From Siphonodentalium dalli (lineage: Eukaryota > Mollusca > Scaphopoda > Gadilida > Siphonodentaliidae): DNA of 64,000 nt. This document shows, in pieces, positions 39,301-43,670 of the stretch (the first letter of the stretch is position 1; every line of letters begins with the position of its first letter). Below the pieces are notes generated by a model. The model made no database searches. It was not told where the DNA came from and saw only the letters and a program-made list of their open reading frames with translations. The stretch is taken from positions 119,153,281-119,217,280 of the forward strand of contig CP136067.1 of NCBI GenBank assembly GCA_032622095.1, read 5' to 3'. The translations under genes and the position numbers were made by a program.

Positions 39301-39329
39301 TCACTTGAACCTGGAGACTTTGTCGTCAT
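662..39329 (-). CDS. Fatty-acid hydroxylase/sterol desaturase-family membrane enzyme, six exons (whole gene)
   Basis: Join of 39329-39215, 21931-21702, 18775-18640, 11802-11536, 3001-2881 and 884-662 on the minus strand. The exon lengths (115, 230, 136, 267, 121, 223) total 1092 bases, which is 363 codons plus TAA. All five introns are GT..AG and all five split-codon phases agree. The joined protein has hydrophobic segments from the N-terminus onward. It carries the superfamily's histidine clusters: HRGLH (residues 196-200), HKTHH (209-213), then DHSGV and WWPWQPP, and HDNHH (285-289) followed by YFHVNFG. In this family these histidines bind two irons, and the proteins hydroxylate or desaturate sterols or lipids in the ER membrane. 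The substrate cannot be told: the WWPWQPP stretch is not what I remember from SC5D, MSMO1, CH25H or FAXDC2. Introns are 17283, 2926, 6837, 8534 and 1996 bp, in order. Confidence 0.9.
1396..1475. repeat. Small inverted repeat (foldback) in intron 5
   Basis: GGAATGTTCAGATGATAAA pairs with the inverted TTATTATCTGAACATTTT. A relative of one arm with its flank (GTTTGTTGAACTTATTA) occurs at 38800-38835 in intron 1, so this is a dispersed family. Confidence 0.55.
1485..1590. mobile_element. Half copy of the TA-flanked MITE seen at 16860
   Basis: TA-CAGTAATGCCCTAAATAAT starts the copy. About 105 bases match the left half of the element at 16860-17072 with scattered substitutions. It stops at the centre of the palindrome, so the inverted second half is missing. 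Confidence 0.75.
1820..2060. repeat. Dispersed repeat shared with 12500-12790
   Basis: Shares AGAGG(T/C)ATTAGACTGAATT, CTATAA(G/A)AGCTGCGT and TTTTTGTTGAATC in the same order with 12640-12780. Family unknown. Confidence 0.6.
2139..2743. mobile_element. Non-autonomous DNA element with duplicated left end
   Basis: The terminal sequence CAGTACCAATCAGAAGAAGT (2286) is inverted at 2725-2743 (ending TTTGACTAGTACTG). The neighbouring GGTATATTGAGGCGCGC also pairs with GCGCGCTTAATATACC. The left end together with preceding sequence is tandemly duplicated about 147 bp upstream (2107-2250 versus 2252-2395). The interior is rich in GCGATATT(A/G)AGCGC in both orientations. No coding capacity. Confidence 0.65.
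2881..3001 (-). CDS. Exon 5, residues 251-289: third histidine cluster; 5' end lies in the minisatellite
   Basis: The donor is GTATTTAAT at 2880. The acceptor CATTCCAG ends at 3002. After GT (completing glycine 250) it reads VYVTTLLYVYYFGLMDHSGV, then the segment ending in WWPWQPP and HDNHH. The first 26 coding bases (2976-3001) plus nine intron bases (3002-3010) are the first unit of the 35-bp array. The start was chosen because exon 4 leaves one base and this acceptor supplies two, and because VYVTTLLY continues the membrane segment before DHSGV. Identical AGs occur further upstream in the array, so other starts are possible. Confidence 0.85.
2976..6440 (-). repeat. 35-bp minisatellite, 99 units, seeded on the exon 5 splice acceptor
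   Basis: Plus-strand unit: GTAAAGTAAGGTGGTAACAT followed by ATACACATGGAATGA. The array is 3465 bases, exactly 99 x 35, and the unit register is identical at 2991, 3551 and 6421, so no net length change separates those points. Variation is concentrated at two sites: C or A in CAC(C/A)TGG and G or T in GTAA(G/T)GTGG. Rarer changes include GTGTT in the exon-proximal units, GTAGT, AGATGG and one AATTTAAGG. On the minus strand the C variant gives CCAG|GTGTATATG, an intact acceptor plus exon 5 start. The A variant gives CCATG and lacks the AG. The unit next to the exon is itself partly coding (2976-3001). The minus strand stays open over long stretches in all three frames, but this is a property of the repeat. 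Confidence 0.95.
6441..7085. repeat. Dispersed repeat shared with 18910-19330
   Basis: AATTCCGTTAAAA near 6449 recurs at 18919. The stretch 6836-7000 (CCAACTACA, CGGACT, ACAATTATCTAT, GGACCAC, AGTATACAC) recurs in order at 19155-19290. The sequence between these matches is less similar. No genes. Confidence 0.5.
7094..8694. mobile_element. hAT-type non-autonomous transposon, 1601 bp
   Basis: Inverted ends CAGGGGCGGCGGA (7094) and its complement ending CCGCCGCCCCTG (8694), each next to a poly-G or poly-C run. Flanked by a perfect 8-bp duplication ATCATAAT (7086-7093 and 8695-8702), the target length of the hAT superfamily. The internal open frames, such as 8380-8730 on the plus strand, show no transposase motif. 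A separate TTAA-flanked element lies inside. Confidence 0.88.
7259..7840. mobile_element. TTAA-flanked MITE nested in the hAT element, 582 bp
   Basis: TTAA (7255) then AGGGGTACTGTACGCCA. The other end is its perfect 17-bp inverted copy TGGCGTACAGTACCCCT before TTAA (7841). No ORF of note. TTAA duplication is the signature of piggyBac or Kolobok transposases. Confidence 0.85.
8703..9237. other. Intron 4 sequence without recognisable features
   Basis: No gene, tandem array or inverted repeat was recognised here. Confidence 0.4.
9238..9405. repeat. (GA)n microsatellite
   Basis: About 165 bp of GA with interruptions (GGGA, GAAA, CAGA), ending in (CAGA)n. The Ser/Leu-rich and Arg/Glu-rich open frames over it are artefacts of the repeat. 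Confidence 0.95.
9406..11240. other. Intron 4 sequence, no feature recognised
   Basis: AT-rich. Open frames at 10585-10878 (plus) and 10790-11005 (minus) have no family signature or splice context that I can support. Confidence 0.4.
11245..11515. mobile_element. Inverted-repeat element next to exon 4 donor
   Basis: CCACCAGTACAAAACTTGGG with the following AACTTTTTGATGTT (11268-11302) is inverted at 11407-11445 (AACATCAAAAAGTTCCCAGG, then TAGTACTGGTGG). A shorter relative at 17905-18015 shares AAAAAGTTCCCA, TGCTGGTGGAATATGA and GATCTA.ATGGAA.C. It ends about 20-30 bp from the donor of exon 4. Confidence 0.65.
11536..11802 (-). CDS. Exon 4, residues 162-249: first two histidine clusters
   Basis: Acceptor TTGTTATTTTCAG at 11803 and donor GTAAGTAT at 11535. 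It encodes ANTLYFYPLERDWLYLLAS, a membrane segment, then YYIHRGLHIPIIYRNIHKTH, then a second H and HRYHSPTAFSAVAMHPAE. This is the diagnostic HxxxH...HxxHH...HPxE pattern of membrane fatty-acid hydroxylases. The exon is hemmed in by repeats: a TTAA-flanked element starts 32 bp upstream of its acceptor, and another repeat ends about 30 bp beyond its donor. Confidence 0.93.
11834..12250. mobile_element. TTAA-flanked element, CCCTTTACCC family, copy 1 (417 bp)
   Basis: TTAA (11830) then CCCTTTACCCAACAGAACGG. The right end is inverted, GGCCGTTTTGTTGGGTAAAG then GG, before TTAA (12251). It contains two palindromes of about 70 bp (11861-11927 and 12033-12101). A full inverted-orientation relative is at 26268-26722. 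CCCTTT ends with TTAA resemble piggyBac elements. It lies 32 bp from exon 4. Confidence 0.85.
12255..12477. mobile_element. TTAA-flanked element, CCCCTTCATGG family, degenerate copy (223 bp)
   Basis: Shares its left TTAA (12251-12254) with the right TTAA of the preceding element. The ends CTCATTCAAGACTGGAGCTG and AGCTCCACTCATGGAAGTG before TTAA (12478) are imperfect inverted copies, matching the better-preserved copy at 13664-13920. It contains a degenerate palindrome at 12302-12368. Confidence 0.65.
12500..12977. repeat. Dispersed repeat plus palindromic modules
   Basis: 12640-12780 matches 1850-1980. At 12792-12841 and 12869-12923 are two shortened copies of the CCAATGCATTCTCTTATATA palindrome. 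AAAGGGTTAAC at 12967 resembles the right end of the CCCTTTACCC family, so this may be a decayed member. Confidence 0.5.
13130..13589. mobile_element. TTAA-flanked MITE, AGGTACTCAATCC family, copy 1 (460 bp)
   Basis: TTAA (13126) then AGGTACTCAATCCGATTCGA. The right end is TTCGGATAATGCATCT before TTAA (13590). It shares order and sequence with 18167-18620 and 29821-30260, including a (CAA)n stretch near the left end, GAGTTATCCATCTTCATCCG in those two, and ATCGATATCTGATCAC. Confidence 0.82.
13664..13920. mobile_element. TTAA-flanked element, CCCCTTCATGG family (257 bp)
   Basis: TTAA (13660) then CCCCTTCATGGCGGGAG. The right end is CTCCCGTCGTGGAAGGA before TTAA (13921). It contains two palindromes built on GCATTCTCTTATATATGCGA (13701-13776 and 13803-13873), the same module found in the CCCTTTACCC family. 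Confidence 0.8.
14075..15300. mobile_element. Foldback element with inverted 16-bp tandem repeats at its ends
   Basis: The left end has about seven repeats of TATTCCGAAGGTTCGC (14099-14195). The right end has about seven inverted repeats, GCGAACCTTCGGAATA (15165-15275). Outside them, ATATAATTTGGGAGGG and CCCCATATAATGTAAA extend the inverted relation. A TTAA MITE (14468-14946) is nested inside. Tandem-repeat inverted ends are the organisation of foldback-type elements. Confidence 0.75.
14468..14946. mobile_element. TTAA-flanked MITE, AGGCCCA family, copy 1 (479 bp)
   Basis: TTAA (14464) then AGGCCCACTTAATTTTCGA. The right end is CTCGAAAATTAAGTGTAAAG before TTAA (14947). A reverse-complement copy lies at 30590-31035, with long internal matches (for example TTCATCACAATTTGAAACG). 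Confidence 0.82.
15495..16385. mobile_element. Inverted-repeat element filled with GCAAC motifs, 891 bp
   Basis: Ends GTTACCCTCACACCATAGCG (15495) and CGCTATGGTGTGAGGGTAAC (16385) are perfect inverted copies. Inside, ACGCAAC/GTTGCGT motifs recur dozens of times in both orientations (for example CACACGCAACTCG and TGTTGCGTACCTGTTGCG). No transposase-like frame and no convincing target duplication. Confidence 0.78.
16386..16855. other. Intron 3 sequence, no feature recognised
   Basis: AT-rich, nothing identifiable. Confidence 0.4.
16860..17072. mobile_element. Palindromic MITE with TA duplication, 213 bp
   Basis: CAGTAATGCCCTAAATAATC begins the left arm, and the right arm is its near-perfect inverse over about 100 bp, ending GGGGCATTACTG. 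Flanked by TA (16858-16859 and 17073-17074), the Tc1/mariner target. A half copy occurs at 1485-1590. Confidence 0.9.
17587..17860. mobile_element. AGGTACTCAATCC family, rearranged right part
   Basis: The right terminus is CGGATTGAGTACCT before TTAA (17861), and 17740-17830 matches the right half of the other copies. The left part is replaced by a hairpin (17587-17686) made of two inverted copies of the internal GATGGATAACTCTAAAATCA segment, so the left terminus is missing. Confidence 0.75.
17905..18015. repeat. Partial copy of the repeat beside exon 4 (11407-11510)
   Basis: Shares AAAAAGTTCCCA, GCTGGTGGAATATGA and the GATCTA segment in the same order as 11407-11506. A single arm only. Confidence 0.55.
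18167..18620. mobile_element. TTAA-flanked MITE, AGGTACTCAATCC family, copy 3 (454 bp)
   Basis: TTAA (18163) then AGGTACTCAATCCGATCAGA. The right end is TTCGGATTATGCGTCT before TTAA (18621). It ends 20 bp beyond the donor side of exon 3 (exon end 18640), so a mobile element abuts another exon of the host gene. Confidence 0.82.
18640..18775 (-). CDS. Exon 3, residues 116-160
   Basis: The acceptor follows a clear pyrimidine tract (TTGTTCTTTTCTTT, then AATGTCAG) and the donor is GTATAAGG. It reads PEIWKCQPKKFLTKENERHE, then a hydrophobic segment (LLGSLNMLLGSLLSGFLAT). It begins at a codon boundary, matching exon 2, and ends with one base, matching the two-base start of exon 4. Confidence 0.87.
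18910..19330. repeat. Dispersed repeat shared with 6441-7020
   Basis: See the matching segments at 6449 and 6836-7000. This copy is G/C-richer around 18955-18985 (CCGGCGGCCGACTCGGCCG). Confidence 0.5.
19331..21701. other. Intron 2 and intron 2/exon 2 flank, no gene seen
   Basis: 19600-19795 carries inverted matches (GGGACGCGACAATCGGCGATA, and GAGTGTTTCACATCAC at 19781) to the repeat starting at 21964. 21190-21240 has a C run. The rest shows no recognised feature. Confidence 0.4.
21702..21931 (-). CDS. Exon 2, residues 40-115
   Basis: Acceptor ...ACCTTCAG at 21932 and donor GTAAGCACG at 21701. Two bases complete codon 39, then 76 codons run without a stop, beginning EWLLFATYIARDQVL. A membrane segment (LVSLVSMSVSFVIYYGI) follows, and the exon ends WKFYIKLRDK at a codon boundary. 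It sits 17.3 kb downstream of exon 1 and is the only open minus-strand segment nearby with good sites at both ends. Confidence 0.87.
21964..22820 (+). repeat. Dispersed repeat, 5'-truncated relative of 32221-34215
   Basis: GTGATGTGAAACTCTCCGG matches 32256. CTGACTGTGTTTTCTTTTAT, GCACACTGTGACCACT and CTCTGACGGTTCAAGGTCCC match 33150-33345. It ends GTTAGACCCCTTTGGTGCC ... ACAGACAGACAG, like 34145-34215. A (CAGA)n tail and lack of ORFs suggest a non-autonomous repeat of unknown class. Confidence 0.65.
23030..23985 (-). mobile_element. Tandem-repeat element, about seven 121-bp units
   Basis: The phrase AATGTATCTTGCCCCGGATA recurs at 23224, 23345, 23466, 23587, 23709 and 23831 (spacing 121-122). 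Units contain CTTCGCGCATGCGCAGACGA and are GC-rich against their surroundings. Read on the minus strand the element starts ACTAGCCGATGAGCCTGACG and ends in (ACAAACAG). This resembles the start ACTAGCAGGGTTACCCGACG at 32221. An (AT)n run follows at 23984-24010. The Arg-rich frames over it are repeat artefacts. Confidence 0.8.
24045..25190 (+). repeat. Solo arm of the large inverted-repeat family (about 1.1 kb)
   Basis: CATACTGCATCC, GTTGTCAGTTGATTAAGTA, AGTGAGTCACAATTT and several CGCCATTTTGG/AAGATGGC segments match 48755-49740 in order, and 45740-46730 inverted. Only one arm is present here. A poly-G run (25201-25217) follows. Confidence 0.75.
25770..26205. repeat. Pair of palindromic modules between direct repeats
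   Basis: GATGCCTCAAGAAAATTTTA, then (A/G)AGGATGTATT, occurs at 25778 and 26175 as direct repeats. Between them are two palindromes of about 70 bp (25815-25883 and 26101-26169) based on CCAATGCATTCTCTTATATA, plus a degenerate one near 25990. Confidence 0.7.
26268..26722. mobile_element. TTAA-flanked element, CCCTTTACCC family, copy 2 (455 bp)
   Basis: TTAA (26264) then CCCTTTACCCAACAAAACGG. The right end is CCGTTCTGTTGGGTAAAGGG before TTAA (26723). It is in the opposite orientation to 11834-12250 and contains palindromes at 26417-26485 and 26628-26697. Confidence 0.88.
27018..27126. mobile_element. Foldback hairpin, about 105 bp
   Basis: TTATAGAATGGGCTTAATGG, continuing through GGAATACAGGTAGGATC, pairs with the inverse GATCCTACCCGTATTCCATT over about 48 bp with a four-base loop (AATG). 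Confidence 0.75.
27467..27588. mobile_element. Small inverted-repeat element, about 122 bp
   Basis: AACTCGTCCCCAGTTTATAG, then CGGAATT, is inverted at the right end (AATTCCGCTATAAACTGGGG, then ACGAGTT). An inner pair TCCAGTAAATT / AATTTACTGGA lies inside. Confidence 0.8.
27733..29674. mobile_element. Possible DNA element with CAGGGSCCTGTTTCATGAA ends, about 1.9 kb
   Basis: CAGGGCCCTGTTTCATGAAG at 27731 and the inverse CTTCATGAAACAGGCCCCTG at 29653. Subterminal CTTAAGATGGTCATAAG / CCATCTTAAGATAATCTTAT also pair. I see no matching flanking duplication and no transposase, so the two ends could be separate insertions. Confidence 0.5.
28575..28667. mobile_element. Foldback hairpin with 11-bp direct repeat
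   Basis: ACTGGGGGAATTACTAAAAT and the following ACCAATATAGACTATACC pair almost perfectly with the second half. Both sides carry GTGAACCGGCC (28564-28574 and 28668-28678), which looks like a target duplication. Confidence 0.78.
29821..30260. mobile_element. TTAA-flanked MITE, AGGTACTCAATCC family, copy 4 (440 bp)
   Basis: TTAA (29817) then AGGTACTCAATCCGATCAGA. The right end TTCGGATTATGCATCT is followed by ATAA, a one-base decay of TTAA. Confidence 0.78.
30590..31035. mobile_element. TTAA-flanked MITE, AGGCCCA family, copy 2 (446 bp)
   Basis: TTAA (30586) then AGGCCCATTTAATTATCGAG. The right end is ACGTGGGCAT before TTAA (31036). It is the reverse complement of 14468-14946 along its length. 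Confidence 0.82.
31170..31558. repeat. 17-bp tandem repeat, about 23 units
   Basis: Unit TACATATCCATATAAGT, very homogeneous. Deviations are a truncated second unit near 31185, TTTCATA at 31238, TAAATTA at 31388 and CCACATAAG at 31535. Confidence 0.95.
31560..32220. other. Intron 1 sequence, no feature recognised
   Basis: 31730-31900 hints at decayed coding sequence on the plus strand (TGGCTGGATGG...TGTGTTTTGTGCAGCGATAGCCC), but I could not assign it. Confidence 0.3.
32221..34215 (+). repeat. Dispersed repeat starting ACTAGC...GACGTTGCCC with (CAGA) end
   Basis: Begins ACTAGCAGGGTTACCCGACG. Its body matches the repeat at 21964-22820, and it reaches CGTTAGACCCCTTTGGTGCC and CAGACAGACAGACATTA at 34215. 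No ORF. Confidence 0.65.
33590..35130. repeat. Degenerate tandem repeat, about eleven units of 85-190 bp
   Basis: The phrase TTTAAA(C/T)CACACGATTAGATT ... ATGGAGATGATTATGTATAA ... GTGGAAATCGGCG recurs near 33602, 33879, 34229, 34379, 34464, 34588, 34698, 34850, 34935 and 35075, heavily diverged. Confidence 0.7.
35150..35690. other. GC-richer unassigned segment with (AAC)n run
   Basis: 35338-35598 is an Asn/Thr-rich plus-strand frame running over (CAA)n, without a family signature, followed by AAATAAATAAA. The 52 bases at 35629-35680 (GAGAGGCCGATCACGATC, then CAGATGTTTAACCCAT) recur at 52609-52660 with few changes. Possibly a retroposed fragment; unresolved. Confidence 0.35.
35690..37930. repeat. 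Diverged repeat region ending in (ACGG)n
   Basis: GATACCAAAA(A/T)CTATACAGGTGA, then (A/G)G..TGTGTCA, recurs near 36306, 37431, 37580 and 37736. The region closes with CTACGGACAGACGGACGGAC then a GTAC-rich tail (37837-37930). No gene. Confidence 0.5.
37978..38556. mobile_element. TTAA-flanked foldback MITE, AGGTGGATTATC family (579 bp)
   Basis: TTAA (37974) then AGGTGGATTATCTCTTT, present three times in tandem at the left end. The right end is AAAGAGATAATCCATCT before TTAA (38557). Inside, CTGTCCGGAAATGCTTCTAT and the following 30 bases are inverted near 38430-38485, so much of the element can fold back. Confidence 0.85.
39215..39329 (-). CDS. Exon 1 (coding part), residues 1-38 and first base of codon 39
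   Basis: Starts at ATG 39329 (MTTKSPGSS). An in-frame ATG seven codons upstream (39350) is an alternative start; the frame is closed by a stop near 39418. The exon encodes a short soluble N-terminus and a hydrophobic stretch (SVLIFILATAV). It ends CGA-G before the donor GTAAGAG. The leftover G pairs with GA at the start of exon 2 to give glycine, which is strong evidence for the join. No TATA box or transcription start was recognised. Confidence 0.8.
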
Positions 39330-39880
39330 AGTTACCCAAGAGGTCAGCATATATCCGATATAGATCAAGTTGTTAAAGGTATCTACTTGACAATTGTGTG
39401 CAAATGTTCTTCTGGGCCATCAACTTGTATGTGTCGTGCAGTTTTCAAAATCAACAGTTTTGTTTACTCGTTTATTTTAGTAAGTTTCCTTCACTATCCA
39501 CGAACGAAGAACAGACATAATCCGTTAGTATGGACAAAGCCTATGAAATCGTCATCTCATATGTGAATTTAACACCGAATTCGCAATGCCATTGCATTGC
39601 TTTTAATTTTAAATGAGTTTTAAGGTGTATATAGCGATATGTTTCTCGATCGAGTCTAGACTTGAGATACAATGCCGTATATACTGAACCCTTGTTACAT
39701 ATGCCGCATTTGAAATCAACAAAAGTAAACATAACCGTGTGTTATCTATTGGCCATGTCAGTTGGTACGTGTCGCCAGACATATCGGTCAGTTTACACAA
39801 GGAGGAATGCGTTGGGCAAGTTCAGAGTCAAGAGCCCAGGTCGCTACTAATATGATTACTACTTTGAGCAAATATACATA
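39330..39880 (-). promoter_or_regulatory. 5' flank of the desaturase gene (position only)
   Basis: These 550 bases lie between the start codon of exon 1 and the tail of the LINE. The promoter and 5' UTR should be here or beyond the LINE. No TATA, initiator or other site is convincing. Confidence 0.3.
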
Positions 39881-40187
39881 GATAGATAGATAGATTTATT
39901 TATTATACCATACATCAATGGTTGAAAGAAAACATGTTTACATATGTATACATAATATCAGAGGCAGTGTTGGACGAATAAGGAATATATCAATTCAATA
40001 CAAATATATTGTTATGGCTGTAATCTATCAGGGGCAGGGTAAACCAGTCACTGGATAAGACCAGCGAGGACCCCCACACCATACCAACCCAAGGCACAGC
40101 CGTGGGGAGGCATAGTATGCGGCCTCTTCCTGACCTCATCAAGTAACTAGTCGACCCTCCATAATCTTGATAAATTTACAGAGTCTC

Positions 40188-43100
40188 CTAGCTATCGATG
40201 GTTTTCTCGTGGAGAACAAGATTCTTAGTTTCATTGGACTTGTGCAACAGCGTTTTTCGCTCTGTTGATAATGATTGACAGTAAAACATATAGTGAATTT
40301 CGTCACCGATTTGGCCGTTGTTACATAGTGTACATATTCGATCATCACGGGGTGTACTATGCCACCTACCCTTTTCTATTGGTAATGAGTGGTTGCTTGT
40401 TCTGAATCGAGCTAGGGTAAATTTTATGTCATCACGAAACTCGGAGATGTAATATTCCTGACCAAATTCCGGTTTTAATATCCTGTATATTTCTCCTCGA
40501 CTGGAGCGTTTACACGATTCATGCCATTGTTGAATATATTGATCAGTCAGTTTCTGTTTCACCAGCGATATGGTTATATTTAAATCTATGGCGGAGTTCT
40601 GTCCGATCCACATATATGATAACCCACAATCATTTAAAATACTTTTCACTTTTCTCAGCCAGGGTGTGTAAAATCCATCAGTTTCGGATATCATGAGGGC
40701 AGTTTGATATAGTTTTTGGGCGAGAGAATTAACTGATCCGTTCAAAAGCTTGATCCAATAGCTAATTATCCTCACCTTAATGGTGACATCGAGGGAGTAT
40801 CGTCCCAGTTCACCGTATACCATGAAGCTGGGAGTGGTGGATCTCAAGTGTAGCAACATTTTACAAAATTTCAAATGCATCCTTTCTATGATGGAGTTGT
40901 CTCCCACTCCCCATATTTCTGAACCATAAATAAGAATGGGTAAAACCATAGTGTCAAATAATCGCAAATGCGCATTGATCGATAGTTTGTGTACACGTCC
41001 GATTCTGAAGACTTCATACATTGAATGAGTAGCTTTTCTAACTGCAGCGCGTTTAGCTTCTGTAAATGACCCATTTCTGGAAAGAGGTATACCTAAATAG
41101 TTGAATGAGCTAGCCACTTCTAGATTAATATTATTGAATGAAAAGCCAAGTGGTTTGGGTTGTCGCCCCCGTGAGAAGTAAACTACCTTGGTTTTCGGAA
41201 TGTTAACCTTTAGTTTCCATATATGGCAGTAGTCTTCGAAACAGTTCAACTGGTACTGCAGATCTTTTTTTGATTCGGCGAATAAAACGGTATCGTCAGC
41301 GTAAAAAAGGACACACAATTTCAGATAACAGTCTAGTTTTCTCTCCATTTCATTAGAAACTGTTCCCATTCCCTCCACGTCTGTACTGGCCAAAAAATCG
41401 CTCAGGTCATTTATGTACAAGGAAAAAAGAAAAGGGGAGATATTATCACCCTGTTTTAAACCAACTGCAGAAGGGAACGGCTCTGACTCTTGGCCATTTG
41501 CTAATACTTTAGACTTAAAATTGTCATACATATTCACAATTACACGATATATTTTACCAGTGATTTGGTTTAATCTGAGTTTATACCACATACCTTCTCT
41601 CCAAACTCTATCAAAAGCTTTCTCGAAATCTATGAATGCACAGAACATCTTCTTTTTCTTATATCTAGCAATTTCAAGTAAAGAATTAATTATAAAAATG
41701 TTGTCAATGGTCGAGTGCTTTTTTCGAAATCCTGACTGATTTTCGTGAATTACATTGAACGTATGAGAAAATTGTGTGAGTCTCGTATTCAAAATTGACG
41801 TAAATAGTTTCCCCAAACAACTCAGTAATGTTATACCCCTATAATTGCCTGGTTCCTGCTTGCTTCCTTTCTTTTTATATATTGGGATAATAGAACCCAC
41901 AAGCCATGAATCCGGAATACACCCTATATCGAGCACGTAGTTAAAGAGTTTTATCAGTAACGGCATGAGTTTTCCCGCTGAAGCTTTTATGTATTCGTTG
42001 CGGATTCCGTCATCGGATGATGCTTTGTCTGACTTTAAATGGCTTATACAAGTGGCGATTTCACCCTCAGTAATGGGTGTGTTAAGTAAATCCGATCTGT
42101 CCGAGATTGTAGCCGTGGGAGTATCGGTCGGACTCGGTACCCCATTATCATGGTCGAATGATATATCTGGATCATTGGGATCGTGTGGTGTATTTAGCTG
42201 CTTAAAATGTCTACTGAACTCATCAATATTCACGCCAATATCTCGCGCAGTGTCGCGCCCCTTTACTGATTTCCAAAAAGCTTTCGGGTCGTGTTTATAG
42301 AGATGTTCCATCTTAATCTGCATTTCATTTTCGTATATTTTAATTGATTTATTCAGGCACTTTTTATATTCTTTCTCGCTCTGGCGGAGTTCTGTTCTGT
42401 TACTGTCACTGCGGCCATTAAGGTAGATTCTTAGTTTTTTCTTGTAATTTTTCCGCATACTGTTGCATTCGGGGGTTAGCCAGGGTCTGTCGGTTTTTGT
42501 GTATGGTTTATCATCGGTTTTCTTGGAATACTTATTTCGCCTACCGAAAGTGTTTAGGGCTGAACCAACTAAAATTTCTACAACTTTGTCCGTCAAGTTA
42601 TTCACGTTTTCTTTCGGAGGATTTTCGGATTGTATGCTTTCATCAAACATTTGAATCGCTAAATCAATGTTAGCATCATTTATATGTCCGATGTATTCCT
42701 TACAAAGCGAATGGTCCCATCTTGCGGGTTTCGGTGTTCCTGAATCTGTATTATCTACATTATATTTTTGGGGTTTTCGCTTCGATGTCAATGTAAATGT
42801 TAATGCACAGTGTGCGTCTGACCGTAATGAACTAAACTCGCTTACTACAAACGTTTTGAACGAACGCAGACAGTCGGTGTTACAAATTACATAATCAACT
42901 ACTGATGAGTTTTTACATGTGAGTTTACCGATTTTCGCATCCCCACCGAATCTGCCATTTACAATGAATAGATCAGATCTCCGACACATGTCTATGAGTA
43001 ACCTGCCGTGGCTATTAACCGTTTTATCACTGTTTTTCCGTTTCAGCGAGAAACCAAATTCGGTTAGTCTAGATATATCTTTCTGTATCACTATATTATC

Positions 43101-43613
43101 ACTACATGTATCTAAATTATCTCTGTCGGTATAAAACTCATCGTAGTCACTCAGTTCTGCAGTGCGGGCATTGAAATCTCCAGTAATTATCACCTTTTCA
43201 CAATCTAATGCTTTGCTGAGATATTCGCATTCAATTTCATTGAAAAATTCTTTATTAGCAAATTTGGATCTTTCAGGTGGAATGTATACGGCCCCTATCA
43301 TCATATCCCCATTCGACTTGGTAATGATTTTCGAGACTTTGACCCAATGTATACACTTACAGTCGGACGCAATGGGACTAATGTAGTTTTCGAGTTCCTT
43401 ACGATATGCGATGACAATCCCCCCAGATTTTCGAAATGAAAACTTTTGGCGATTTTTTGCGGTAAATTTGAAACCCTCGAGAATCAGTTCATCACAGTCG
43501 TCGGTTTTGGATTCCAAAAAACATAAAATGTCAAATTCATTACAAAATTCTACAAACTCGGGGCATTTTAAGCGTCTTTTCAAACCACACACGTTTAGTG
43601 TCAAAATTTTCAA
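40188..43613 (-). CDS. LINE ORF2: endonuclease-reverse transcriptase (1141 aa)
   Basis: Residues 1-275 are an APE-type endonuclease: LTLNVCGL (4-11), catalytic-type E34 in FLESKTD, GDFNAR (145-150) and SDAH (265-268). The reverse transcriptase spans about 515-850: YKKKGSKQEPGNYRGITLLS (579-598), FIDFEKAFDRVW (660-671), GLKQGDNISPFLFSLYINDL (718-737), catalytic YADD (771-774) and FNYLGIPLS (837-845). The tail has YGSEIWG and a CTLC...H...C motif. All catalytic residues I checked are present. It nicks DNA and primes cDNA synthesis there. The clade (L1, CR1/L2 or another) cannot be fixed by eye. Confidence 0.93.
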   Translation of the reverse strand: MKILTLNVCGLKRRLKCPEFVEFCNEFDILCFLESKTDDCDELILEGFKFTAKNRQKFSFRKSGGIVIAYRKELENYISPIASDCKCIHWVKVSKIITKSNGDMMIGAVYIPPERSKFANKEFFNEIECEYLSKALDCEKVIITGDFNARTAELSDYDEFYTDRDNLDTCSDNIVIQKDISRLTEFGFSLKRKNSDKTVNSHGRLLIDMCRRSDLFIVNGRFGGDAKIGKLTCKNSSVVDYVICNTDCLRSFKTFVVSEFSSLRSDAHCALTFTLTSKRKPQKYNVDNTDSGTPKPARWDHSLCKEYIGHINDANIDLAIQMFDESIQSENPPKENVNNLTDKVVEILVGSALNTFGRRNKYSKKTDDKPYTKTDRPWLTPECNSMRKNYKKKLRIYLNGRSDSNRTELRQSEKEYKKCLNKSIKIYENEMQIKMEHLYKHDPKAFWKSVKGRDTARDIGVNIDEFSRHFKQLNTPHDPNDPDISFDHDNGVPSPTDTPTATISDRSDLLNTPITEGEIATCISHLKSDKASSDDGIRNEYIKASAGKLMPLLIKLFNYVLDIGCIPDSWLVGSIIPIYKKKGSKQEPGNYRGITLLSCLGKLFTSILNTRLTQFSHTFNVIHENQSGFRKKHSTIDNIFIINSLLEIARYKKKKMFCAFIDFEKAFDRVWREGMWYKLRLNQITGKIYRVIVNMYDNFKSKVLANGQESEPFPSAVGLKQGDNISPFLFSLYINDLSDFLASTDVEGMGTVSNEMERKLDCYLKLCVLFYADDTVLFAESKKDLQYQLNCFEDYCHIWKLKVNIPKTKVVYFSRGRQPKPLGFSFNNINLEVASSFNYLGIPLSRNGSFTEAKRAAVRKATHSMYEVFRIGRVHKLSINAHLRLFDTMVLPILIYGSEIWGVGDNSIIERMHLKFCKMLLHLRSTTPSFMVYGELGRYSLDVTIKVRIISYWIKLLNGSVNSLAQKLYQTALMISETDGFYTPWLRKVKSILNDCGLSYMWIGQNSAIDLNITISLVKQKLTDQYIQQWHESCKRSSRGEIYRILKPEFGQEYYISEFRDDIKFTLARFRTSNHSLPIEKGRWHSTPRDDRICTLCNNGQIGDEIHYMFYCQSLSTERKTLLHKSNETKNLVLHEKTIDS

Positions 43614-43670
43614 TGAGTCATATTTATGAATGTAATTTTTCCTCCTCTTATCTCGTTCTCCTGATGTGTC

